A stretch of 64,000 nucleotides of DNA from Sphaerimonospora sp050942215 (GCF_050942215.1 NZ_CP192056.1:4340001-4404000), one strand, 5' to 3'; numbered from the stretch's first letter, positions 43,376 through 52,268 are shown. Notes: generated by a model from the sequence alone, not told the origin. Translations and numbers: made by a program.

Positions 43376-43432
43376 GTGCACCTCTAGAGAGAATATAGAC
43401 CCGGCCATTGATCCGTCACGAAGGAGACTCAC
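43376..43432. promoter_or_regulatory. Divergent promoter/operator between XRE-TPR gene and secreted peptide
   Basis: The 57-base spacer includes the TCTAGA palindrome in CCTCTAGAGAG, an AT-rich AATATAG (TATATT on the minus strand) and the peptide's RBS AAGGAG. Both promoters must overlap here, so one bound regulator could control both genes. Confidence 0.55.
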
Positions 43433-43558
43433 ATGCGCCGCCTTGCGTTACTCGTCCTGACCGCCCTGATGTCGGCCGGTCTGGTCGTTGCAGGCAATGT
43501 TACGGCCGCCAACGCCGCCACGCCATCGGTCATCCACTTCGGCTACGACTGCTGCTGA
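43433..43558 (+). CDS. 41-aa secreted peptide precursor next to XRE-TPR regulator
   Basis: Too short for usual gene finders but well formed: RBS AAGGAG 7 bases before ATG, positively charged start (MRRLALLVLTALMSAGLVVA), a clear signal peptide ending at AANA after residue 28, and a predicted 13-residue mature peptide ATPSVIHFGYDCC with two C-terminal cysteines. It is divergent from the XRE-TPR regulator, upstream of the SARP regulator, and followed by hairpins. The layout matches precursor/receptor pairs of RRNPP systems, but I know of no named peptide with this ending. A secreted effector or signal is inferred, not shown. Confidence 0.75.
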   Translation: MRRLALLVLTALMSAGLVVAGNVTAANAATPSVIHFGYDCC

Positions 43559-43561
43559 CGG

Positions 43562-43584
43562 CACGGGCCCCCGTCGGGGCCGTG
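43562..43584 (+). terminator. Hairpin after the secreted peptide gene
   Basis: CACGG(g)CCCC pairs with GGGGCCGTG (9 bp, one bulged G) around a 4-base loop, 4 bases after the stop. Confidence 0.6.
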
Positions 43585-43591
43585 AGAAGAC

Positions 43592-43649
43592 ACCCCGCTT
43601 CCATCGCTCTGCCGCTTCCCCTTCGCGGAACGATCGAGGGAAGCGGGGT
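43592..43649 (+). repeat. 11-bp inverted repeat with 36-base loop
   Basis: ACCCCGCTTCC (43592-43602) pairs with GGAAGCGGGGT (43639-43649). It stacks behind the previous hairpin and may be a second terminator or an RNA structure in the spacer before the SARP gene. Confidence 0.55.
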
Positions 43650-43801
43650 CACCCCACCGCGCGCAGGCATCCACGGGGACCGTACAGTCCGACCGGTCTT
43701 TTCCCGTATGATCACGTTTACTACGGCGGTTCTACGCGGTCAGCTTGATGTCAAGTCGACGTCACCGCGAATCTAGGTGGACTCCAGAGTTTCCGAACAG
43801 G

Positions 43802-43829
43802 TTGACTCTGCACCAATCGACGTTATCTC
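43802..43829 (+). promoter_or_regulatory. Candidate SARP promoter
   Basis: TTGACT (43802-43807), 16-base spacer, TATCTC (43824-43829). It leads into the SARP gene through a short leader that contains a perfect 7-bp inverted repeat. Confidence 0.4.
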
Positions 43830-43848
43830 TATGGCAAGTACGACCATG

Positions 43849-43872
43849 GACACCCGCCGCCGATCGGGTGTC
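43849..43872 (+). repeat. 7-bp inverted repeat before the SARP start
   Basis: GACACCC and GGGTGTC are separated by 10 bases and end 11 bases before GTG 43884; a possible operator or start-proximal hairpin. Confidence 0.5.
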
Positions 43873-43883
43873 GCACCCCTCAT

Positions 43884-46800
43884 GTGGAGATCCGCAGGCG
43901 CATGGATATAGCTGGTGAGCACGGAGATTCCCAGCATTCCGAATGCCGTTTACAGGTGCTCGGCCCCGTCACAGCCTGGCGTATGCGGCATCGACTCGAC
44001 CTCGGACCACCGCTGCAACGGGCCACCCTGTGCATCCTCGCCGCCCGCCCGGGCCGGTTGGTGACGCAGGAGACGCTGATCAGGGGGCTGTGGGGGGACA
44101 CTCCGCCGAAAACGGCACGGCAGAGCATCTACACCTACGTCGCGGGACTGCGGCGGGAACTGGAGCCGGACCTGGGGCCGCGTGGGCCTTTCACCCTGCT
44201 CGTCAACAGGTCGGGAGGATACGCGCTGGCACAGGGACGGGTACGGGTCGACGCCGAGGAATTCGAACATCGGATAGCCGGGGTCCGCCGCCTGCCGGCG
44301 AAAGACGCCTGTCAGGACTCGTTGAATGAATTGGACGCGGCACTGCGTTTGTGGACCGGCCGGGCGCTGTCCGGAATCCCGGGCCCATTCGCGGAAACGG
44401 AGCGTGCCCGTCTCGAGGAACTACGCCTGACCACGGTCGAGGAACGCGCCCGCGTCCTCCTCGGATCGAGACGAGACCACGAGGCGCTCGCGGCGCTGCA
44501 CGACCTGGTCCGCGAACATCCCCTCCGGCAGCGGGCCCGGGAACTGCTGATGCTGGCGCTCCACCGCCGCGGCCGGCAGACCGACGCCCTGGACACGTAC
44601 CTGGACATCCGCCGCCTCCTCTCCGAGCGGCTCGGGGTGGGTCCCGGCGAGAGCCTGCAGCGGTGTTACCAGGCGATCCTGCACGGTGATCCGGCCATGG
44701 AGTCGGCTCTGGAATCGGCTCTGGAGCCGGCCGGCCTCCATCTCGGACCGGCCCGACTCGCCCCCGCGTCCCCGTCGGCTTCGCCACCGTCCACACACTC
44801 CTCGTCCACACGCTCCTCGTCCACACGCTCCTCGTCCGCACCGTCTCGGCCGGCCGGTCCGCCGGCCCCGGTGCCGGTGCCGGCGCCCCGCCAGCTGCCG
44901 CGGGCCGTGGACTGTTTCGTGGGCAGGACCGACGAGTCGGTGCGGCTGCGATCGCTGCTCGCCCCCTGGGCCGGCGGCCCGCCGAAGGCCACGGTCGTCA
45001 TCACCGGTCCCGCCGGGGCGGGCAAGTCGGCCCTGGCCGTACAGGCCGCCCATGCCGTGAGCGATCATTTTCCCGACGGCCTGCTCTATGCCAACCTGCT
45101 CGGCGCGACACCGGGGGTCGAGCGGCTGAAGCCGGTCGACGTGCTCGGCAGATTCCTGCGCGCGCTCGGCGTGTTCGCCGAGGCTGTGCCGCACGACGTC
45201 GGCGAGGCCGCGGCCATGCTGCGGGACAGGCTCGCGGGGCGCCGCGTCCTCGCCGTGCTGGACGACGCCTCCGGTCCCGACCAGGTGCGCCCGCTGCTGG
45301 ATCTGCCGTCGGGCAACGCGGTCCTCATCACCAGCCGTGAGTCGTTCGCCACCGTCGACAACTGCGTCCAGTTGTGCCTCGGCATGATGGCCCGCGCCGA
45401 GGCGGTCACCATGCTCGCCAAGCTGATCGGCGCGGAACGGGTGGCGGCCAAGCCGGCCGCGGCGGCCCGGTTGGTCGATCTCTGCGACGGCCTGCCACTG
45501 GCCATGCGGCTGGCCGCTGCACGTCTGATGGACCGGCCGCACTGGGGTGTGCGGCACCTGGTCGAGCGGCTCGAGGACCGGGGACGGATCCTGCACGAGC
45601 TGGAGTCGGGCGACATCGCCGTACGATCGAGCCTGGAGCTGAGCCACGACGCCCTGTCGCGCAGCACCCGCCCGCTCGACCGTCTGGCCGCCCGGACCCT
45701 GTGTCATCTGGGTGTCCTTCATGTGCCCGATGTGACGGCGCACGTGGTGGCGGCGCTCGTCGACGTCCCCGCCGAACTCGCCGAGCGGGCGCTGGAACGC
45801 CTGGCGGACGCGCACCTGATCGAGTCGCGGGAGTTCGGGCGCTACCAGTTGCACGATCTGGTGCGGCTCTTCGCGATGGAACTGGCGCGGGAGCGGCTGA
45901 CGCGGCAGGCCCGATCGGAGTCCCTCGATCGGGCGCTTCGCCGGTACGGCTCGACCGCGCGTCTCGCCACCCGGCTGGTGGACCCCCACCGCGTCCAGCC
46001 GCCCTGGCCCGGGGACGAGGCGCCACCGGCCCCGCTGTCCGACGATCAGGACGGCCACGCCTGGCTGGAGCGCGAGCGGGCGAACGTCCTGGCCGCCGCT
46101 TCCCAGGCCATGACGTCGGCGGACGACGGCCTCGCACGCCTGGGCGCGTACGTGGGCTTCTCGCTGATGTGGCATCTCTATCGCGTGGGCCATCGGATCG
46201 AGAACCTGCGGATCAACCAGCAGGCCCTCGACGCGGGACAGCGCCTCGGCGACCGGGAGGTCATCGCGCTGGCGCACGGCTACATCGCCATGTCGCTGGT
46301 CCGCATGGGCCGCGCCGACGAGGCGCTGCCCCATCAGCAGGCCGAGCTGGAACTCCAGCGCGGGCGGCAAAACCGGTTCGACGAGATGCGGGCGCTCGGC
46401 AACCTCAGCGTCACCTTCCTCTGCCTGGAGCGGTACGCGGAGGCCCTCGACTGCGCGCGCATCCAACTGTCGATCGCCCGGGAGATCGGCGCGGACGTGG
46501 GGGAACGGCACGCGCTGGCCATGCTCGGCTCAGCCCACCGGGGCCTGGGGGACCTGGCCGCCGCCACCGCCGTGCTCAACGAGAAGATCTCGCTGGCGCG
46601 AGCGGCGGGAGACCTGTTCCACGTGTCGCACGCGCTGTGCTACCTGGCCGAGATCCGCCTCGATCAGAACGATGCGCTGGCCGCGAAGATCCTCCTCGAG
46701 GAGGCGTTCGCCATCGGCCGGGAAATCAGGAACCACGACGCCATACCGCACTGTCTGGCCCAGCTCGCCACCGCGAACCGGATGCTGGGCCGGTTGGAGA

Positions 46801-46958
46801 GCGCGCTGGCCTACGCCGAAGAGGCGGCTGCGGTCGCGCGCGCGGTCGGCGACAGGCAGTGGGAGGAATCGGCTGCCCAGGAGCTGGCCGCCGTCAGGGC
46901 CGCGTTAGCGGCCGGCGCTCAGGGCCAGGAAGAGGTCGATGCGGTCGGCCATCGATGA
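43884..46958 (+). CDS. SARP-AfsR type regulator (BTAD + NB-ARC + TPR)
   Basis: 1024-aa regulator: winged-helix DNA-binding region (RLQVLGPVTAW ... LIRGLWGDTPPKTARQSIYTYV, in parts), BTAD (about residues 115-265), Ser/Pro linker with a repeated STRSS unit, NB-ARC ATPase (ITGPAGAGKSALAVQAAH, with MLRDRLAGRRVLAVLDDASG), and a C-terminal TPR array (GRADEALPHQQAELELQRG, LGSAHRGLGDLAAATAVLNE, LARIRLD-type helices). Such proteins switch on secondary-metabolite clusters. No biosynthetic genes are adjacent. ATG 43902 is an alternative start. It lies downstream of the secreted peptide and converges with PucR, with a 54-base overlap. Confidence 0.9.
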   Translation: MEIRRRMDIAGEHGDSQHSECRLQVLGPVTAWRMRHRLDLGPPLQRATLCILAARPGRLVTQETLIRGLWGDTPPKTARQSIYTYVAGLRRELEPDLGPRGPFTLLVNRSGGYALAQGRVRVDAEEFEHRIAGVRRLPAKDACQDSLNELDAALRLWTGRALSGIPGPFAETERARLEELRLTTVEERARVLLGSRRDHEALAALHDLVREHPLRQRARELLMLALHRRGRQTDALDTYLDIRRLLSERLGVGPGESLQRCYQAILHGDPAMESALESALEPAGLHLGPARLAPASPSASPPSTHSSSTRSSSTRSSSAPSRPAGPPAPVPVPAPRQLPRAVDCFVGRTDESVRLRSLLAPWAGGPPKATVVITGPAGAGKSALAVQAAHAVSDHFPDGLLYANLLGATPGVERLKPVDVLGRFLRALGVFAEAVPHDVGEAAAMLRDRLAGRRVLAVLDDASGPDQVRPLLDLPSGNAVLITSRESFATVDNCVQLCLGMMARAEAVTMLAKLIGAERVAAKPAAAARLVDLCDGLPLAMRLAAARLMDRPHWGVRHLVERLEDRGRILHELESGDIAVRSSLELSHDALSRSTRPLDRLAARTLCHLGVLHVPDVTAHVVAALVDVPAELAERALERLADAHLIESREFGRYQLHDLVRLFAMELARERLTRQARSESLDRALRRYGSTARLATRLVDPHRVQPPWPGDEAPPAPLSDDQDGHAWLERERANVLAAASQAMTSADDGLARLGAYVGFSLMWHLYRVGHRIENLRINQQALDAGQRLGDREVIALAHGYIAMSLVRMGRADEALPHQQAELELQRGRQNRFDEMRALGNLSVTFLCLERYAEALDCARIQLSIAREIGADVGERHALAMLGSAHRGLGDLAAATAVLNEKISLARAAGDLFHVSHALCYLAEIRLDQNDALAAKILLEEAFAIGREIRNHDAIPHCLAQLATANRMLGRLESALAYAEEAAAVARAVGDRQWEESAAQELAAVRAALAAGAQGQEEVDAVGHR
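44790..44840 (+). repeat. 15-bp in-frame repeat in the SARP linker
   Basis: CTCCTCGTCCACACG-type units occur about three times and encode repeated SSSTR between the BTAD and NB-ARC domains. Confidence 0.8.
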
Positions 46959-48434
46959 CAGGTCCTTTCCGGTGAGCTCCTCGATCCGGCGAATCCGATA
47001 ACGGACCGTGTTGGCATGCACGTGCAGCCGCTCGGCGCAGCCGTTCCACGACCCCGCGCAGTCCAGAAACGCCTCCAGGGTCCGCACCATCTCGGCGCCG
47101 TGCCGCCGGTCGTAGTCGATCAGCGGGCCCAGCAGCCGTTCCGCGAACGACCGGCGGATGTCGCCGGGCACGGTCGCCAGCAGCAGCGCGTGCGTGTAGA
47201 TCTCGTCGCTGGTGGCCACTCCCCCGCCGCGCGCCTCGGCCATCCGCCTGGCGTGCCCGGCCTCCTCCAGCCCGCCGCGGATCGCGTGCGCGCCGGTCAG
47301 CACGCCGCTCACGCCGACGGCCACCGCGACGTCGGGCAGTCCCGCGGTCAGCAGCGCCATACGCTCGCGCAGCCGCGCCGCCAGTTCGTCCGCCGTGGTC
47401 TCACGTAACGGAAGCAGCGTGACCGACTCCCCCGGCTCGGCGCGGGTCACCGCGACCACCCGCCGATCCAGCAGTTCCTCCACCACCCGGCCGCCGAGCA
47501 GGGCCGGATCACGGCCGCCGCCCGCCCCCGCCCGCCGCCCGGTCCCGGCCGTGGCCGTCACCACGACGTACGGCTCGGCCACGTCGATGCCGCAGGTACG
47601 CAACCTGGCCGACAGCTCCGTCGGCTCGCCTCCGGCCCACGCGAGCTCGACGAGTTCCTCGGCCAGCCGCCGCTCGACCCGGCGGCCCTCCTCGATCCGG
47701 GTGCGGGCCATCGCCACGCACGACGCCAGCTCGAAGCCGATCTCGGCGTCGAGCTCGCCCCGGCACACCAGCGCCCATCCGGCGGCCCGGTGCGACCGGT
47801 CCACCGCGAACAGCGTGAACGTCTCGCCGTCCCGCACGACCGCCGGCAGCCGGACAGCGCCCAGATAGGCGCGTGCCAGCCGTACGGCCCGTGCCTCGGG
47901 GAGATCTCCCGCGATCACCGAGCCCGCCGCGGAGATCACCGCAGCGACGACGCCGAGCTCGCTCTCGACCAGCGTGAACAGCTCAGCGAGGTCCGCCCCC
48001 TCGGCCACCGCCGCGACGATCCGGCGACGACGGCCGAGCTCGCCGCGCAGGTCTCCGGCCCTTGCCCCGGCCAGCCGCCTGGCGACGAGTTCGGTGATCG
48101 CGCCGAACGACACCTCGACCGGCACCCGCAGCAGCGGCAGGCCCCGCTCGCGGCAGGCCGTCACGAGATCGCCGGGGATCATGCCGAGCCAGGCGTCGCC
48201 CGCGCCGAGGGCGGCCACCCCGGCCGCGGCCAGCGCGGCCACGAACCGCTCGGAGTCGGCGGTCTCCCTGCGCCACATGAGGCCGGTCAGCACGAGCTCG
48301 CCGCCCGTCAGATAGCGGCTGGGATCGGGCAGATCGGTGACGAGGACGTCCCCGATCTCCCGGTCGAGCGCCTCGTCCCCGGTGAGCAGCCCGAGCCTGA
48401 GCTCAGCGACGGCGAGCAGATCCCTCAGCAGCAC
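46905..48434 (-). CDS. pucR: PucR-family transcriptional regulator
   Basis: About 509 aa with the purine-catabolism N-terminal domain (LLRDLLAVAELRLGLLTG, residues 1-125), a GGDEF-like central part, and a C-terminal PucR helix-turn-helix (DCAGSWNGCAERLHVHANTV, RYRIRRIEELTG). GTG 48434 gives the family-typical start VLLRDLL; a longer frame with ATGs up to 48530 exists but lacks a better RBS. It is divergent from the xanthine dehydrogenase subunit gene, a probable target. Its 3' end overlaps the SARP gene by 54 bases tail to tail. Confidence 0.85.
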   Translation of the reverse strand: MLLRDLLAVAELRLGLLTGDEALDREIGDVLVTDLPDPSRYLTGGELVLTGLMWRRETADSERFVAALAAAGVAALGAGDAWLGMIPGDLVTACRERGLPLLRVPVEVSFGAITELVARRLAGARAGDLRGELGRRRRIVAAVAEGADLAELFTLVESELGVVAAVISAAGSVIAGDLPEARAVRLARAYLGAVRLPAVVRDGETFTLFAVDRSHRAAGWALVCRGELDAEIGFELASCVAMARTRIEEGRRVERRLAEELVELAWAGGEPTELSARLRTCGIDVAEPYVVVTATAGTGRRAGAGGGRDPALLGGRVVEELLDRRVVAVTRAEPGESVTLLPLRETTADELAARLRERMALLTAGLPDVAVAVGVSGVLTGAHAIRGGLEEAGHARRMAEARGGGVATSDEIYTHALLLATVPGDIRRSFAERLLGPLIDYDRRHGAEMVRTLEAFLDCAGSWNGCAERLHVHANTVRYRIRRIEELTGKDLSSMADRIDLFLALSAGR

Positions 48435-48558
48435 AAGGCACAGCGTATTCGGCGTGGCGGCGAATTTGGAGAAAGCTACAAGCGACCCCGCCGCCCGCCG
48501 CGGCGTTTCCATGGCCACGTCCATTGGCCGGGCCGATCTCCGTTGATGTACTGCGGTC

Positions 48559-50820
48559 ATGACGATGCGGACCGGGCGCCGCCCGGGTGTCGGCGAGAGC
48601 GCGCTGCGACCCGACGGGACGCTCAAGGTGACCGGCGAGTTCGCCTACGCCTCGGATCTGTGGCTGGAGGACATGCTGTGGGGGGCGACGCTGCGCAGCC
48701 CGCACCCGTCGGCGTGGATCCGCTCGGTCGACCTCTCCCCCGCCCTGGCCGTGCCCGGCGTGTCCGCCGTACTGACCCACCGGGACGTGCCGGGTGAGAA
48801 GTGCTACGGCCTGGAGCGCGGGGACCAGCCGGTCCTCGCCGTCGACCAGGTCCGCTACCAGGGCGAACCGGTGGCGATCGTGGCCGCGGATCACCCCGAG
48901 ACCGCCCGGCGGGCCGCCGCGGCGATCGTGGTCGAGTACGCGCCGCGCGAGGCGGTCGTCGATCCGATGCGCGCCGCTTTCGACCCGGACTGCCCCCAGG
49001 TACACCCCCAGGACAACGCAGTCCACCCGGACGGCAATCTGGTACGGCACCAGCCGGTCAGGGTGGGCGACGTCGCGGCGGCCGCGGCGGCGGCCGAGGT
49101 CGTCGTCACCGGCGAGTACGAGGTGGGCATGCAGGACCAGGCCTTCCTCGGCCCCGAGTCCGGCCTGGCCGTGCCGGCCGGGGACGGCGGGGTGGACCTG
49201 TACGTCGCGACGCAGTGGCTGCACGCCGACCGGGACCAGATCGCGCCGTGCCTCGGCCTGCCGGCCGACCGGGTGCGGCTGTCGCTCGCCGGCGTCGGCG
49301 GCGCTTTCGGCGCCCGCGAGGACCTGTCGATGCAGATCCACGCCGCGATGCTGGCGCTGCGTACCGGCAGGCCGGTCAAGATGGTGTACGGCCGGGAGGA
49401 GTCGTTCTTCGGGCACGTCCACCGGCACCCGGCGCGGATGCGCTACGAACACGGCGCGACGCGCGACGGCCGGCTGGTCTACGTCAGGGCCGAGATCGTG
49501 CTGGACGGGGGCGCCTACTGCTCGTCCACCCCGGCCGTGGTCGGCAACGCCGCCTCCCTCGGCGTCGGGCCGTACGAGGTGGCGAACATCAGCGTCGACG
49601 CCTACGGCGTCTACACGAACAATCCGCCGTGCGGGGCGATGCGAGGGTTCGGGGCGGTCCAGGCGTGTTTCGCCTACGAGTCGCAGATGGACCGGCTGGC
49701 GCGGGCCTGCGGGCTGTCGCCCGTCGAGATCCGGACGCGCAACGCGGTCTCGCAGGGCTCCAGGATCGCCACCGGACAGCTGATCGACACGCCGGCGCCG
49801 CTCGCCGAGATGCTCGCCGAGCTCGCGGCCATGCCGCTGCCGGAACCGGTCGCCGTCCCCGCCGACCTGCGGCTGCTGCCCGGCGGCGTCTCGCAGACGA
49901 CGCACGGCGAGGGCGTGCGCCGGGGCGTCGGATACGCCGTCGGCCTCAAGAACATCTGCTTCTCCGAGGGCTCCGACGACTACTCGACGGCCCGGGTGCG
50001 GGTCGAGTCGCTGGGCGGCGAACCGCACGTGCTCGTGCACACGGCGGCGGCCGAGGTCGGCCAGGGCCTGGTCACGATCCAGGCCCAGATCGCCCGCACC
50101 GAGCTGGGCATCGACCGGGTGACCGTCGCTCCGGCCGACACCACGGTCGGCTCGGCCGGCTCCTCCTCCGCGTCACGGCAGTCGTACGTCACGGGCGGCG
50201 CGGTCAAGACCGCCTGCGAGGCCGTACGGCGGCGCCTCGACGCGTTGCTCGCCGGCCATCCCGGGCAGGAGCTGGCGGAGCTTCTCGAACGGTTCGGCCC
50301 GGTGGAGGAGACGCGGGAATATCGCCACCGGCCGACCGAACCCATGGATCCGGTCACCGGCCGGGGCGACACCCACACCCAGCTCGCGCTGTGCGTCCAC
50401 CGTGCCGTCGTCGACGTGGACGTCGAGCTCGGCCTGGTCAAGGTCGTCGAGCTGGCCGCCGTCCAGGACGTCGGCAGGATGCTCAACCCCCTGGCCCTGG
50501 AGGGGCAGATACACGGCGGCTCCGCCCAGGGGCTCGGCCTGGCGCTGATGGAGGAGATCCAGGTGCGCGACGGCCGGGTGCTGAACCCCTCGTTCACCGA
50601 CTACCTGATCCCCACCGTCCTCGACATGCCGCCGATGCGGCTGTCGATTCTGGAGAACCCCGATCCGCACGCGCCGTACGGGCTGCGGGGCGCCGGGGAG
50701 CCGCCCACCCTGTCGTCGACGCCGGCGGTGGCCGCGGCCGTACGGGCGGCGACGGGCCTGCCGCTCGCCCGCGTCCCGATCCGCCCCGAGGACATCGCGC
50801 TCACGCCGGCGGACGCCTGA
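48559..50820 (+). CDS. xdhB: Xanthine dehydrogenase molybdopterin-binding subunit
   Basis: 753-aa large subunit of the xanthine oxidase family. Visible: GVGESALRPDGTLKVTGEFAYASD (in two parts), LAGVGGAFGARED, the MRGFGAVQACFAYESQ loop, and the catalytic Glu in GAGEPPTLSSTPAVAAAV. It would hydroxylate a purine or related heterocycle. Odd: the FAD and 2Fe-2S partner genes, usually adjacent, are absent on both sides in this window. Divergent from pucR (124-base spacer). The substrate could also be another aldehyde or heterocycle. Confidence 0.88.
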   Translation: MTMRTGRRPGVGESALRPDGTLKVTGEFAYASDLWLEDMLWGATLRSPHPSAWIRSVDLSPALAVPGVSAVLTHRDVPGEKCYGLERGDQPVLAVDQVRYQGEPVAIVAADHPETARRAAAAIVVEYAPREAVVDPMRAAFDPDCPQVHPQDNAVHPDGNLVRHQPVRVGDVAAAAAAAEVVVTGEYEVGMQDQAFLGPESGLAVPAGDGGVDLYVATQWLHADRDQIAPCLGLPADRVRLSLAGVGGAFGAREDLSMQIHAAMLALRTGRPVKMVYGREESFFGHVHRHPARMRYEHGATRDGRLVYVRAEIVLDGGAYCSSTPAVVGNAASLGVGPYEVANISVDAYGVYTNNPPCGAMRGFGAVQACFAYESQMDRLARACGLSPVEIRTRNAVSQGSRIATGQLIDTPAPLAEMLAELAAMPLPEPVAVPADLRLLPGGVSQTTHGEGVRRGVGYAVGLKNICFSEGSDDYSTARVRVESLGGEPHVLVHTAAAEVGQGLVTIQAQIARTELGIDRVTVAPADTTVGSAGSSSASRQSYVTGGAVKTACEAVRRRLDALLAGHPGQELAELLERFGPVEETREYRHRPTEPMDPVTGRGDTHTQLALCVHRAVVDVDVELGLVKVVELAAVQDVGRMLNPLALEGQIHGGSAQGLGLALMEEIQVRDGRVLNPSFTDYLIPTVLDMPPMRLSILENPDPHAPYGLRGAGEPPTLSSTPAVAAAVRAATGLPLARVPIRPEDIALTPADA

Positions 50821-50822
50821 TC

Positions 50823-51890
50823 TCAGGCGAGGTCGCCGGAGTCGCAGGCGACGCCGTCGCCGTCCACGTCCGTGTACCAGTAGTACTCGGCGTGCACGCC
50901 CTTGGTGTACGGTCCGTAGCCGTTGGCGGTGGCCTCCTGGCAGCTCGCGAACCGCTGCTGGGTCCGTCCCCCCGAGCCCGTGGCCCGGGTGTCCTCGGGC
51001 CGGCCGGCCGCCGGCTGCGTCGCGGCCTCGTCCGGCGTCCCCGTGAACAGCGGCTGCGTGGACTGCGCAGTCGGCTCGGTGAACGCGGGCGGCTCGGTCT
51101 GGCTCTGCGGCTGGGTGTACGCCGGCTGGGTCGGCTGCGCGGGCTGGGTGTCCTGGGCGGGTGGGCTGGCCTGTGGGGCGGCGGCGCCGGTCAGCAGGGT
51201 GAACAGCGCGTCGGCCTGCTCCTTGGTGAAGCCCGCGATCGCCAGGCTGTCCTGGGTGATCTCCTGCTCGACCCTGGGGGCGGCGACCACCTTGTCGCCC
51301 GCGACGATCGCGAGCTGCTGTTTGATGGTCTCCCGGGTCAGATCGGCGATCTGGTCCAGGTTGGCCGGGGACAGGACGAGCCGCAGGGAGTGGCTCCCGT
51401 CCCGCTCCGGCACCTCCTCGATCTTCTGTACGGTCGTCACCGTGATGCCGGGATCGAGCTGGTAGCACGTGGTGCCCGTGTCGTCGGGGACCGCGTCGGT
51501 CTCGGTGCAGGGCCCGGCCTTGACCCCGACCACCGGGGCGAAGTGCACGGGCGTCGCCAGCCGGCGCAGCGACACCTGTGAGAGCGGCGCCGCGTCCGGA
51601 TTGCGGGTCATCACGACGGCCACGGCACCGAGAGCACCGGTTATCACGACGACCAGGGCGAGGGCGACGACGAGGGCGAGTGTCGTCCCCCGGGCGGCCT
51701 GCGGCTGCCGCGGCGGGCCGGGTTCATTCGGCGGCCGGGACTCCTGCGGTGATCCGGGGGCATCCGGGTCCGGTACAGCGCCCTCGCGCCGTTCTCCGCC
51801 GATCTCGGCGGCCTCGCCCGCCTCCGGGTCCGCCCCCGTGCCGGGCTCCTCCTGGCGCTCGTTCCGCATCCCGTCCTCGATCCCTGCCAT
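50823..51890 (-). CDS. Membrane-anchored SecD-like / Excalibur-domain protein
   Basis: 355 aa: acidic, Pro-rich cytosolic N-terminus, one transmembrane segment (TLALVVALALVVVITGALGA, about residues 70-89), an external domain resembling the SecD/SecDF head (APVVGVKAGPC, DPGITVTTVQKIEEV, LDQIADLTRETIKQQLAIVAG), a Gln/Pro/Thr linker, and a C-terminal Excalibur calcium-binding domain (FASCQEATANGYGPYTKG, DVDGDGVACDSGD). The fusion is unusual; function unknown. TAGGCT lies 9 bases before the ATG. It is tail to tail with the xanthine dehydrogenase gene, 2-base gap. Confidence 0.8.
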   Translation of the reverse strand: MAGIEDGMRNERQEEPGTGADPEAGEAAEIGGERREGAVPDPDAPGSPQESRPPNEPGPPRQPQAARGTTLALVVALALVVVITGALGAVAVVMTRNPDAAPLSQVSLRRLATPVHFAPVVGVKAGPCTETDAVPDDTGTTCYQLDPGITVTTVQKIEEVPERDGSHSLRLVLSPANLDQIADLTRETIKQQLAIVAGDKVVAAPRVEQEITQDSLAIAGFTKEQADALFTLLTGAAAPQASPPAQDTQPAQPTQPAYTQPQSQTEPPAFTEPTAQSTQPLFTGTPDEAATQPAAGRPEDTRATGSGGRTQQRFASCQEATANGYGPYTKGVHAEYYWYTDVDGDGVACDSGDLA

Positions 51891-51942
51891 CGACCGCAGA
51901 GCCTACCGAGGTAGGCCAAGAGCGGGTAATCATCCGGCAAAC

Positions 51943-51994
51943 CGCCACCCACCCACCCCCCGGCTCCCCACCCCCCATCCCCCGGACCCCCCAT
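51943..51994 (+). repeat. C-rich flank of repeat element copy 2
   Basis: Runs of CCCC/CCCCCC separated by A, T or GG precede the element, matching the C-rich left flank of copy 1. The opposite strand is G-quadruplex-prone. Confidence 0.55.
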
Positions 51995-51996
51995 CG

Positions 51997-52245
51997 CGTG
52001 ATCTTGCGAATTCTCGCAAGGACGCCTCCCGACCTGGGCACTTCCATTCCGTGATCTTGCAGTTTCTCGCAGACAAGCCGCTTGACGTGCGGTGATGCAC
52101 TGCGTGATCTTGCAATCCGACACGAGGTGCAAGATCACGAACATCGTTTTCGCAGCTCAGACCCTGAATCTGCAAGGAACTGCAAGATCACGGAACGGAA
52201 AGTGCCTGCTCACGGCGTATACGTGCGAGTATTCGCAAGATCACG
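51997..52245. repeat. 249-nt dyad repeat element, copy 2
   Basis: Same geometry as copy 1 to the base: CGTGATCTTGC[A/G] at 51997, 52050 and 52103, then [T/C]GCAAGATCACG at 52128, 52181 and 52234, all 53 nt apart, with a 13-base central loop. The first unit contains a perfect local hairpin (CTTGCGA-ATTC-TCGCAAG). Spacers carry the TGANCTG-like word at the same offset, and the spacer after the centre shares AACA and CGCAGCTCAG with copy 1. It lies between two leftward genes, upstream of the Excalibur gene and downstream of DUF3105. Function unknown. Confidence 0.9.
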
Positions 52246-52268
52246 GGGATGGGGGGGTGGGGTGGTTT

